Source: a virus. From it: a stretch of 47,250 nt of DNA. Positions 8,184 through 16,300 of the stretch are shown here, in pieces. The notes under the pieces are model-generated. The model was not told the DNA's origin and ran no database searches. It saw nothing but the letters and a program-made list of their open reading frames with translations. A program made the position numbers and the translations under genes. Each line of letters opens with the position of its first letter. The stretch's first letter is position 1. The stretch spans positions 1-47,250 of the IMG/VR virus record IMGVR_UViG_3300032213_000189. One strand, 5' to 3'.

Positions 8184-9164
8184 ATGGCAGATGAAATTTT
8201 AGAAAAGGCAGTTGCAACAGGATCAATCGTTTCTGGTGGAGTTGGAGCAGTATCAACCCCAGCCGCTGGAGACCTTGGAGTATACGGTAGTTCCGCAAAT
8301 GACGGAGGTATCTTATCCCCTGAACAATCACGCCAATTCATCGAATATATTTTCGAACAACAAGTACTAGCACGTGACGGACGCAGAGTAACAATGCGTA
8401 CAAACGCTGCAGAACTTGAAAAAATGAACGTAGGAGAACGTGTAATTCGTGCTGCTGCTCAAGCAGATAACGCATACACAAATGCTGGCGTAACATTTAC
8501 AAAGGTTGAACTAACAACAAAAAAGATTCGTCTTGATTGGGAAGTTTCAACAGAAGCATTAGAAGATAACTTAGAAGGTGCTGGATTAGAAGATCACTTA
8601 GTTCGCGTAATGACTCGTGCATTCGCAAACGATCTTGAAGATCTTGCAATCAATGGTACAGGAACTGGCTCAAACGCATTCCTTAACATCCTTCAAGGCT
8701 TTACACCAAAAGAAAATCTTGGTGCAAGTGCAACATTCGGCACAAATGTCGAAAACTTGCAAGCATTGGTATTAGCAATGCCTCGTAAGTATCGTGCAGC
8801 ACGTGCTAACATGAAATTCTATGCAGATACAGAAACAGTATCTGACATCATCAATGGTCTTGGATCATCAGGTAACTTAAACAGCGAAAGAATCGTTGAA
8901 AGAGTTATTGGTGGAGCAGAACCACAACTTGTTGGTGCACCTATTGCTTACCGTGTTCTAGGTCTTCCTTTATTGGAAGTTCCTTTAATGCCTGCAAACC
9001 GTGTCGTTTTGACATTCCCTGAAAATCGTATTTGGGGTTTCCAAAGAGACATCACTGTTCATCGCGAATTCCAACCAAAGAAAGACACTGTAGAATATAC
9101 AGTATTCTTACGCTTTGGTGTAGAAATCGAAGAAACATCAGCAGTAGCAAGAATGCAAGGATAA
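8184..9164 (+). CDS. Major capsid protein (HK97 fold)
   Basis: 326 residues, GGGAGGTGA shortly upstream of the ATG. Residues about 40-55 (GGILSPEQSRQFIEYIFEQ) start the N-arm. TFTKVELTTKKIRLDWEVST matches the E-loop/P-domain entry of HK97-like capsid proteins. The spine helix region is GLEDHLVRVMTRAFANDLED, followed by AINGTGTGSNAFLNILQGF. A late block (LPLLEVPLMP, then VVLTFPENRIWGFQRD) is typical of the A-domain and C-terminus. Only about 40 residues precede the folded part, so there is no long delta domain; scaffolding is probably supplied by the neighbouring nested gene. It is followed by a terminator, as fits a very highly expressed gene. Confidence 0.93.
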   Translation: MADEILEKAVATGSIVSGGVGAVSTPAAGDLGVYGSSANDGGILSPEQSRQFIEYIFEQQVLARDGRRVTMRTNAAELEKMNVGERVIRAAAQADNAYTNAGVTFTKVELTTKKIRLDWEVSTEALEDNLEGAGLEDHLVRVMTRAFANDLEDLAINGTGTGSNAFLNILQGFTPKENLGASATFGTNVENLQALVLAMPRKYRAARANMKFYADTETVSDIINGLGSSGNLNSERIVERVIGGAEPQLVGAPIAYRVLGLPLLEVPLMPANRVVLTFPENRIWGFQRDITVHREFQPKKDTVEYTVFLRFGVEIEETSAVARMQG

Positions 9165-9180
9165 TATCCTTACAAAAGTT

Positions 9181-9214
9181 AGAGAGGGGCATTTATTTGT
9201 CCCTCTCTTTTCTT
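9181..9214 (+). terminator. Rho-independent terminator after the capsid gene
   Basis: Stem AGAGAGGG (9181-9188) pairs with CCCTCTCT (9201-9208) across a 12-base loop, followed by TTCTTTTAT. It closes the head operon. Confidence 0.9.
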
Positions 9215-9226
9215 TTATAGTATAAT
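9197..9226 (+). promoter_or_regulatory. Promoter after the capsid terminator
   Basis: TATAAT (9221-9226) is preceded, with an 18-base spacer, by TTGTCC (9197-9202), which overlaps the terminator stem. Transcription would begin near 9233, at the AGAGGTG ribosome-binding site, leaving a leader of about ten bases for the next gene. Confidence 0.55.
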
Positions 9227-9243
9227 TAAATAGAGGTGCACAC

Positions 9244-10128
9244 ATGGAAATTTTAAATTATAATAGTGGTTCACTAAGTGCATCCGTTACAGGCTTAACT
9301 GCAAGCACAAACTACTTAATAGAATTAAATGATTTAATTACTGGCAATGAATATTCAGCATCGGCAACATCTAATGTATCTGGAACTGTAGTCTTTACAA
9401 TGCCTTCAAACTTTAAAGAGTACACAGCAAAACTTGCTGCGTCTGTTAAAAAAATATCAAATGATGATTTAGTAAAAATATTTAACATAGATATTGTAAG
9501 ACCTTATACTAACATATCTTCAATAGTAACAGCACTTAAGGTTACAAATACCCAAGCCACTGAATATGAAAGACTTGCAAGATATATCATAGATTCACAT
9601 ACTGGCGGGTTTGAATATATGCGTAAAAAGAAAGAGTTTGTTGGAGATAACTCAGATCAACTTTTAATAGATGAACCAATTACTGGAAAGATTTATAGTA
9701 TTTTAGAAAACAATGAGGTAATGTTTGAACGTAATCCATCCTTAACAAATAATAATCAAGAGTTTGTTTACAAAAGACAACTAAGTGCAATAGTTCAAAA
9801 CTTACCAAATGGAAATAACAGAGTAAACTATACTAGGGTTTGGAGAGATAGATATCTTGATTTAGAATTTTATGATGGATATGAATACCTTGTAGATGCA
9901 GATTTTGGATGGAAAGTTATTCCTCAAGACATTCAAGATGCAGCAGACATGCTTATCCAAGACATTGCAACAGATAGTCTTAAGTATGTTAATCGATATA
10001 TTGAATCATTTGATAATGATGATTTTAAAATTAAATTTGCTAAAAACTGGACAGCCAGCACAGGCAACCGTGTAGTAGATAGAATACTGGAAAAATATCA
10101 AAGACCCATTCGTGTCGGGATGTTCTAA
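9244..10128 (+). CDS. Head-tail connector (adaptor) protein with N-terminal beta domain
   Basis: 294 residues, AGAGGTG five bases upstream of ATG. Residues 1-65 look like a small beta-sandwich (GLTASTNYLIELNDLITGNE), unusual for adaptors. The rest is helical with a conserved-looking core: NTQATEYERLARYIIDSHTG, WKVIPQDIQDAADMLIQDIA, then a C-terminal DRILEKYQRPIRVGMF. First gene after the capsid, the usual place of the portal-binding adaptor (gp6/gp15-like). Assigned by position and helical content; no catalytic motif is present. Confidence 0.62.
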   Translation: MEILNYNSGSLSASVTGLTASTNYLIELNDLITGNEYSASATSNVSGTVVFTMPSNFKEYTAKLAASVKKISNDDLVKIFNIDIVRPYTNISSIVTALKVTNTQATEYERLARYIIDSHTGGFEYMRKKKEFVGDNSDQLLIDEPITGKIYSILENNEVMFERNPSLTNNNQEFVYKRQLSAIVQNLPNGNNRVNYTRVWRDRYLDLEFYDGYEYLVDADFGWKVIPQDIQDAADMLIQDIATDSLKYVNRYIESFDNDDFKIKFAKNWTASTGNRVVDRILEKYQRPIRVGMF

Positions 10129-10581
10129 ATGTTTAGTGCTTCTGGATTAACAGATATTTACTACCCTATGTCTGCTGAATTATATTATGCAGAAAGTAAA
10201 CAAGATGAATTAGGTGTTATACAAAAAACGTGGGTATTGGATAGAATAATCAAATGTTCAATTATATCCTCTATGTCAGATAAGACTCTTACTGGAGAAT
10301 TAAAGAATAGTGGACCTATGTTTCAATATAACTCAGATGTTCTTTTAAGAACTAATGAAGATATTCAAAAGAAGAAGAATGGCAGCATATTCTCAATAAC
10401 TGAAATTTTGTTAACAAACGTAAAAGACCCTGCTGGCAAAATAGTTTGGTTAGAAAAGAATCAAAAAGCAACTCAGTATGAATTAAAAACTTTTGTCCCA
10501 TCATATAATGGATTTCATGAAGTAGAGTTTTACCGTGGATACCTTGCAAGATCAACCAGACAAAACGAGGTACTATACTAA
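10129..10581 (+). CDS. Probable head closure / neck protein
   Basis: 150 residues, starts directly after the adaptor stop. Predicted mostly beta, with motifs MSAELYYAESKQDELGVIQK at the N-terminus and GFHEVEFYRGYLAR at the C-terminus. Size and place (second after capsid, before a minor structural protein and the tail terminator-like gene) fit a head-closure (stopper) protein that seals the portal channel. The sequence itself shows no diagnostic motif, so this is a positional call. Confidence 0.5.
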   Translation: MFSASGLTDIYYPMSAELYYAESKQDELGVIQKTWVLDRIIKCSIISSMSDKTLTGELKNSGPMFQYNSDVLLRTNEDIQKKKNGSIFSITEILLTNVKDPAGKIVWLEKNQKATQYELKTFVPSYNGFHEVEFYRGYLARSTRQNEVLY

Positions 10582-11282
10582 TGAGTTCTATAGCCGTAAA
10601 ATTTGATACAGTTAAACTAACTAGAACAATAAACAATATTGTAAAATACTCAGATGGATTTTTAAGTGAAACAAAGCAAAGTAAAAATAAGATAGCCTTA
10701 AAGATGGCTAATACAAGTGTTAATGCTTTTTATCAATACCTAGATGGTGTAGCCAGAATGCACCCAGAGATGCTTCATCACATATATGAATGGGGACAAG
10801 TTGGAAACCCATTTGCAAGACTTGTAGAACTTAACATCAAGTCTGGTCAAGGTGGTACTGTGGTTAGTGCAAATTTTACTCAATCAAATACTAGTCCTAA
10901 AAGTGGTGGTGAGCCATTTTATAATAAGGCTGAGGTTATGGAAGATGGACAGTCAGTAACTATTCAAGAGAGAGATGCAGAAGTTTTGTTTTTTGAAATT
11001 GACGGTAAAGAGTTTTTTAGAAAGGGTCCTATCACTATTGAAAATCCTGGTGGAGAAGCAGTAAGAGGATCATTCGTAAGAACATTCAATGAATTCTACA
11101 CTTCATACTTTTCTCAAGTATACTTAAGATCTATAAAGTTTTATGAGCATTTTCAAAAACCTAAACCATATGCTAGAAACTTTTCAGCAGCAATTAGAAG
11201 TGGTAGTGCAAAAAACGCTGGTAAGGCTGCTGCTATTCAGTGGATAAACAGTGTTCCAGGAGATGATGAAATTGGCTTATAG
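10581..11282 (+). CDS. Neck / minor virion protein (HK97 gp10-like position)
   Basis: 233 residues, start overlaps the previous stop region and is preceded by GAGGT. The N-terminal 60 residues are Lys-rich and helical, followed by VARMHPEMLHHIYEWGQVGN and a strand-rich middle (GQGGTVVSANFTQSNTSP, EVLFFEIDGKEFF), then a helical FNEFYTSYFSQVYL. Between head closure and tail terminator this position is commonly taken by the HK97 gp10-type neck protein. Not recognised with certainty. Confidence 0.48.
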   Translation: MSSIAVKFDTVKLTRTINNIVKYSDGFLSETKQSKNKIALKMANTSVNAFYQYLDGVARMHPEMLHHIYEWGQVGNPFARLVELNIKSGQGGTVVSANFTQSNTSPKSGGEPFYNKAEVMEDGQSVTIQERDAEVLFFEIDGKEFFRKGPITIENPGGEAVRGSFVRTFNEFYTSYFSQVYLRSIKFYEHFQKPKPYARNFSAAIRSGSAKNAGKAAAIQWINSVPGDDEIGL

Positions 11283-11838
11283 TGCAGCAAGTGTGATGTT
11301 GTTCACACCAACAGCAAACATATTAAAATATGCATTTGATGAGATTATTCAATTGCCAGAGTTTGATTATTTAAATAAGATAATTGATCAAGAAGGAAAT
11401 AAACTTAGCCCAATTGTTCCATTAACAATTATTAATTCTGGTGCAGATGCTTTGCCATTTAATACACTTACAAACCCACAACAGGTATCTATTGTGCACG
11501 ATGAATTTATTAAACAAAGAAGTGGACAATACAAATATTTTTATCCAATCAAAGGTGTTCAGTCTAGAGTAAAGTTAAGTCATGGAAACCTTGCAGACCT
11601 TATGGCTTTAAAATGGAAATTTTTAGAAATTATAGATAGAGACGATGCAGCAGCAGAAGACATAAATGCCTGGATGCAAGACACTTATGGCGGGGATCAA
11701 AAAATTTACTTCCATTGTGTAAATGCCTATGAAACTACATATATGGCAGATGCTACTAACCTAGATGACCAAAGAAATGTGTTTTCTGGGGATATTATAA
11801 TTAAGGCTGATTATCATACAATATCAGACTACCGATAA
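11266..11838 (+). CDS. Probable tail terminator / tail completion protein
   Basis: About 190 residues, immediately before the tail tube gene, the usual place of the tail terminator that caps the growing tube. It contains TANILKYAFDEIIQLPEFDY, SRVKLSHGNLADLMALKWKF and a C-terminal strand pair (VFSGDIIIKADYHTI). The start is uncertain: AGGAG at 11258-11262 is too close to ATG 11263 and 11266 but nine bases before TTG 11272 (giving MAYSAASVM), which may be the real start. It overlaps the previous gene by about 15 bases. Confidence 0.5.
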   Translation: MKLAYSAASVMLFTPTANILKYAFDEIIQLPEFDYLNKIIDQEGNKLSPIVPLTIINSGADALPFNTLTNPQQVSIVHDEFIKQRSGQYKYFYPIKGVQSRVKLSHGNLADLMALKWKFLEIIDRDDAAAEDINAWMQDTYGGDQKIYFHCVNAYETTYMADATNLDDQRNVFSGDIIIKADYHTISDYR

Positions 11839-11846
11839 ACAAGACT

Positions 11847-11852
11847 TATAAT
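11847..11852 (+). promoter_or_regulatory. -10-like TATAAT before the tail tube gene
   Basis: TATAAT in the 67-base gap between the terminator-like gene and the tail tube gene, with no convincing -35. The gap also holds AGAGGAGG just before the ATG at 11906. Confidence 0.35.
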
Positions 11853-11905
11853 TGTATTGAGGAACGCCCCCACTATCAAAAAAAATCATAGAGGAGGAAA
11901 CAAAT

Positions 11906-12553
11906 ATGGCATATAATCGTGGTAATTCTAAGCAAATTATCGTAGGTGCAGCAGCATTATTCGTTGCAGACGATTCCCTTGAATACTTTGATTCCGTAGG
12001 ACAATACAGATTTTCATCTGCATCAACTACAGGAGTTCCAGCATTCGCAAACGGAGTCGACTTCAAAACAACAATGAGTGCTTGTACAGCATTTACAAAC
12101 GTAGGCTACACAATGAATGGTCTGGAATTACAATTCCAACCAGACTTTGGTGAAGTTCAAGTAGACCAATTGCTAGACGTTGCACGTCTGTATAAGCAAG
12201 GTATGTCCGTAAGTTTAGTTACAGCATTCGCTGAAGCAACTTTGGACAACTTGATTACAGCAATCGCAGCGAAAGAAGCAGATAAAACAACATCAGGATC
12301 AACCGTAACACTAGAACTAAAATCTGGTGACATCGGTGACGTTCCAGTTGAACGTGCTCTTGTTGCAGTAGGTCCAGGAACAGGTGACCCAAACATTACT
12401 AAGGAACGCGTTTACGTTGCAAACCGTGCACTTTCAATCGAAAGTGTAACAGTATCAGCAAAACGTGACACACCTTCAATGTTTGAAGTAACTTTCCGCT
12501 TGCTTTCAGCATCTAACGGATCTTACGGAAAAATTGTTGACCGCACAGTCTAA
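11906..12553 (+). CDS. Major tail (tube) protein
   Basis: 215 residues with a very strong ribosome-binding site (AGAGGAGGAAAC). Begins MAYNRGNSKQIIVGAAALFV; then VGYTMNGLELQFQPDFGEVQ and DQLLDVARLYKQGMSVSLVT, followed by TLDNLITAIAAKE, and a C-terminal beta region ending FEVTFRLLSASNGSYGKIVD. This pattern (early strand, 'GLELQFQPDFGEVQVDQ', conserved end) is that of actinophage tail tube subunits, which polymerise around the tape measure. It is followed by its own terminator and precedes the frameshifting chaperone genes, the canonical order. Confidence 0.85.
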   Translation: MAYNRGNSKQIIVGAAALFVADDSLEYFDSVGQYRFSSASTTGVPAFANGVDFKTTMSACTAFTNVGYTMNGLELQFQPDFGEVQVDQLLDVARLYKQGMSVSLVTAFAEATLDNLITAIAAKEADKTTSGSTVTLELKSGDIGDVPVERALVAVGPGTGDPNITKERVYVANRALSIESVTVSAKRDTPSMFEVTFRLLSASNGSYGKIVDRTV

Positions 12554-12576
12554 ACAATAATTTCATAAACACTTAG

Positions 12577-12606
12577 CCCACTTCCCTATACAGGGGGTGG
12601 GTTTTG
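12577..12606 (+). terminator. Rho-independent terminator after the tail tube gene
   Basis: CCCAC (12577-12581) pairs with GTGGG (12597-12601); the stem extends by G·U and G-C pairs to about nine pairs, followed by TTTT. Confidence 0.8.
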
Positions 12607-12615
12607 TGCTATAAT
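12607..12615 (+). promoter_or_regulatory. Extended -10 promoter after the tail tube terminator
   Basis: TGC TATAAT at 12607-12615 begins right after the terminator T-run. No clear -35, consistent with an extended -10 element. Expected start near 12622 gives a leader of about 19 bases containing AAGGAGG. Confidence 0.55.
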
Positions 12616-12640
12616 TTTAATGAGTCTTAAGGAGGCTTGA

Positions 12641-12976
12641 ATGGCAACAAGTGTATTTGAACCAGTAGAAATTGAATTACAAAATGGAACAAAAATTACT
12701 ATGGCTCCTTTAAAAATTACTCTATTAAGAGAATTTATGAAAGAGTTTCAAAAAATTTCCGATCCAAAAATTGCAGAAGACAATATCAAATCAATGGATT
12801 TATTAGTAAGTTGTGCAGCAATTGCGATGAAGCAATATAATGTAGAACTATCTGATCCAGCAAAATTTGAAGAAGTTATTGATCTTCCAACAGTTTACAA
12901 GATCATCGAAGTGGCGGCGGGTATTAAGTTGAACGACCCAAACGCACTAGCGGCGGCTCTAGTTGGGACGAACTAG
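12641..12976 (+). CDS. Tail assembly chaperone, short (gpG-like) form
   Basis: 111 residues, AAGGAGG upstream of ATG. Starts MATSVFEPVEIELQNGTKIT; small mixed protein with helical C-terminus. In siphoviruses the two genes between tail tube and tape measure make assembly chaperones that coat the tape measure; the longer one arises by ribosomal frameshift. The end of this frame (12928-12976) overlaps an open -1 frame, and a slippery heptamer lies at 12937-12943. Confidence 0.88.
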   Translation: MATSVFEPVEIELQNGTKITMAPLKITLLREFMKEFQKISDPKIAEDNIKSMDLLVSCAAIAMKQYNVELSDPAKFEEVIDLPTVYKIIEVAAGIKLNDPNALAAALVGTN

Positions 12977-13314
12977 ATCTAGCCGAGATAGAGTCTAAAG
13001 TATTTCTTCTAGGATTCTGGAAGAATTATAAAGATATGGAAGACTCTATATCAATGCCTGAGTTAGTAGCAATACTAAACGCAAAGAGCAAACAAGAACA
13101 TGAAGATAGAAAGTTCTTTGCTGCTCTTCAAGGTGTAGATATGGATAAAGACAATTCGTCCGAAGGTCAAGAGGCTTGGGAAAGAATCAAAGCCAAAGCC
13201 TTTAGTGGTGGAAAGACCACTGACCCTAACGATATAGTATCTCTGCAAGGTGCTTCCGCAAGGAAAGCAGGATTCGGTATTGGTGAGGGATTAGACTACG
13301 AGGTGATTGATTAG
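12641..13314 (+). CDS. Tail assembly chaperone, -1 frameshift fusion (gpGT-like)
   Basis: Predicted 224-residue fusion: codons 1-101 in the first frame, then a -1 slip at CCCAAAC (12937-12943) into the frame that ends at 13314. The extension begins RTSGGSSWDELDLAEIESKV, followed by FLLGFWKNYKDMEDSISMPE and an acidic Lys/Glu-rich end. That extension (W-x-x-L-DLAEIE...FLLGFW) is characteristic of actinophage tail chaperone fusions. The downstream frame has no ribosome-binding site at its first ATG (13036), and the sequence before it is coding-like, so independent translation is unlikely. The stop overlaps the GTG of the tape measure gene. Confidence 0.88.
12937..12943 (+). other. Programmed -1 ribosomal frameshift site
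   Basis: C CCA AAC fits X XXY YYZ exactly in the zero frame. The -1 frame is closed by TAA at 12925 and the zero frame ends at 12976, so the slip must lie in this 50-base interval, and this is the best heptamer in it. Confidence 0.85.
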
Positions 13315-16300
13315 TGGCTGAAGTTGTCAAGGGTATAGTTGATATTGAAATCAACACTGGCAATGCTGCAAGAGAATTAAAAGCGTTACAACAACAAATT
13401 AATGCTTTCAATCTTGCTATTAATAAAGGTAACACTTTTCAAACTGCTGCTGCTGCAAAATATTCATCTGAATTAAAAGATGTAATTAATGCAAGTAGAT
13501 TCTTTACTGCCGAAACAGTAAAGATGCAAACTGCTGCAGGGGCACTTGATTCAACACTTAAAAAAGGTCAAGCAACTTTAGGTAGTTTCTTTAATGCAAA
13601 ATTCAGTCGTAATAGTGCTCTATTCGCTGAAACAATGGGTCTTGCTGCAGAACGTGCAAGAACCATGCAAACTCAGTTTATTGCCACCTCTGGGGCTGCT
13701 AAGGGTATGCAAGAGGCACTTGCTATCAGACCGCTTGCTGCATTTAATTCTGAAATGGCTGTTGCCGCTCAAAGATCTCAAATTCTTAGCACAATGTTTC
13801 GTCAAGGAACTACACAATTAATTAACTTTGGTAAAAACGTTCAATGGGCTGGCCGCCAACTTATGGTTGGGTTTACATTGCCACTTGTCTCATTTGGAGT
13901 AGTTGCTGGAAAAACATTTAGAGATTTAGAAAAACAAACAGTAGCATTTAAAAAAGTTTATGGAGATATCTTTACAACTCCAGCAGAATTACAAGGAAAT
14001 CTAGATGCCGTAATGGGGCTAGCAAAAGAATATACAAAATATGGAATTGCAGTAAAGGATACAGTTGGACTAGGTGCTCAAGCAGCAGCGGCTGGTAGAA
14101 GAAATAAAGATTTAACAGATGCTGTTTCAGAATCAACAAGATTAGCAACCCTTGGTCAAATGGATCAAAACGAAGCATTAAAAACAACTATTGCATTACA
14201 GAGTGCTTTTAGACTATCTGGCGAAGACTTATCAAATGCAATTAACTTTTTAAACATTGTAGAAAACCAAACAGTTGTAAGTCTACAAGACTTGGCTGCA
14301 GCAATTCCAAAAGTTGCACCAGTAATTGTAGGTTTGGGTGGTGACGTAAAAGATTTGTCAGTATTCTTGGCTGCTATGCAAGAAGGTGGTGTATCAGCAG
14401 AACAAGGTGCTAACGCATTAAAGTCTGGTCTTGCATCTTTAATTAACCCTTCTAGAGCAGCAAAAGAAACATTAGGTCAACTAGGAATTAACATGGACTA
14501 TATTGTTAATCAAAACAGAGGCGACTTAATGGGTACTGTAATGGCATTCAGTAGAGCGTTAGGAACACTCGATGATTTTTCAAGACAACAGGCATTAGAA
14601 AAAATATTTGGTAAATATCAATACGCAAGACTTGGTGCATTGTTTGATAACTTAACACGTCAAGGATCTCAAGCACAACAAGTAATGGATGCAGCAGGAT
14701 TCTCAGTAGAACAAATGGCTGCATCTGCAGATAAAGAATTAAAAACAATTGAGCAATCATTTGGTGTTCAACTTACTGCGGCAATTGAAAAATTTAAATT
14801 AGCAATTGCACCACTTGGTCAAATGTTCTTGGAAATGGCAATTCCAGTGGTAAATTTCTTTACAAAAATAGTAGAAGGATTTAATAACTTACCAGACTTT
14901 ACTAAAAGATTTGCAGCATTAGCAACAATTATTACAGGACTTGTAATTCCAGCAGGAACAATGTTCTTTGGTTTATTAATGAACTTAAGTGGTACTCTTG
15001 CAAAATTAATGCAGGGTGTTGGAATATTTACTAAGGGAACACTTAAAGGTGGAATTCTTGGCGGTATTCAATCCGTAAGCCAATCAATGAAGTATATGTC
15101 ACTTCAAGAATTAGATTCAGCACTTGCTGCTAAACAATTAGGTACAGCAACTATGTCAGTTAATGATGCATTACTTGCTCAAGTAAACTCAGCACAGGGT
15201 GCTCGTCAAGCAATTAGTGGCTTGGCAGATACATATGGAATATTAATTACTAGAATGGCAGAAGCCGCATCAATATCTAAATTTACACTTGGAACACCAG
15301 GTGCAGCAATGCAGATAGCACAAACAAGAAATATTAAAGGTGGTTTTCCAAGAAAGAAGTTTGCAACTGGTGGTGTTGTTCCAGGAAGTGGAAATGAAGA
15401 TACGGTTCCAGCAATGCTTACACCAGGTGAATTTGTTGTAACTAAAAAGGCTACTAATTCAATTGGTACAAACTTCTTAAAGATGTTAAATGGTGGAAAA
15501 GTTGGTGGGTACAATGATGGTGGATTCCAAAGTGATTATGACAATATGAGAAATGAAAATTCTGGTACTCCTAAAAGTACTAAGAATAGATATACTGACA
15601 TTATATCTGGAACATATGGTGGTAAAAATACATACGAAATTAATAAAGCCCCACAAGATTTATTAGACGAAATGATAAAAGATTTAAATCTAACACATGA
15701 AAAATATTCAAGATATGTATCTCCAATGCCAATATTTAATGCACAACCTGGCAGTTATGCAAAAAGTTTAATTGGAAATAAAAAGAAATATGATTTAAAT
15801 AATAGACTAAAAGATGGAAAGGTAACAAGACAAGAACTTTCTTTGTTTTTTTCAGGAGATAAAAGACTTAGTTCTGGTTCTGGACAAACTGTTAGTCCAT
15901 TTAGATATCTATTAGATGAAGCAGGTATATCAGATCCAAAAGTTGAACAAGAATTAGTTAGAACTGCTAATAAAATGTTAATGGAAAAAGTTAAAGATGG
16001 AGAATTAATAGATGATGCTAAATTTTCTAAAATATTTAATTCAGCAGTAGATAGAGCACAACTATCAGTTCCAGATAAACAAAAATTAGGACTTGCTAGA
16101 TCTGGACTATTAAAGCCAACTGATGATCAAAGAGTTAAAGGAAGAGTTAATTCTCAAGTTGGTAAAAATCCAAAACTTGTAAAACTTCCTAAATTAAGCG
16201 GTGACTCAAGAGCCTCATATGCTTACACAAGCAATGGAAGAACTATTAGATTTAGTCCAAGTCAAACACGAGGCACTGGTGGTTATCAAGCAATGCGTGG

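Noticed and set aside
13036-13314. Independent 92-residue gene starting at ATG 13036
   Set aside because: No ribosome-binding site at this ATG; the frame is open and conserved-looking upstream to 12928, and it is better explained as the -1 frameshift extension.
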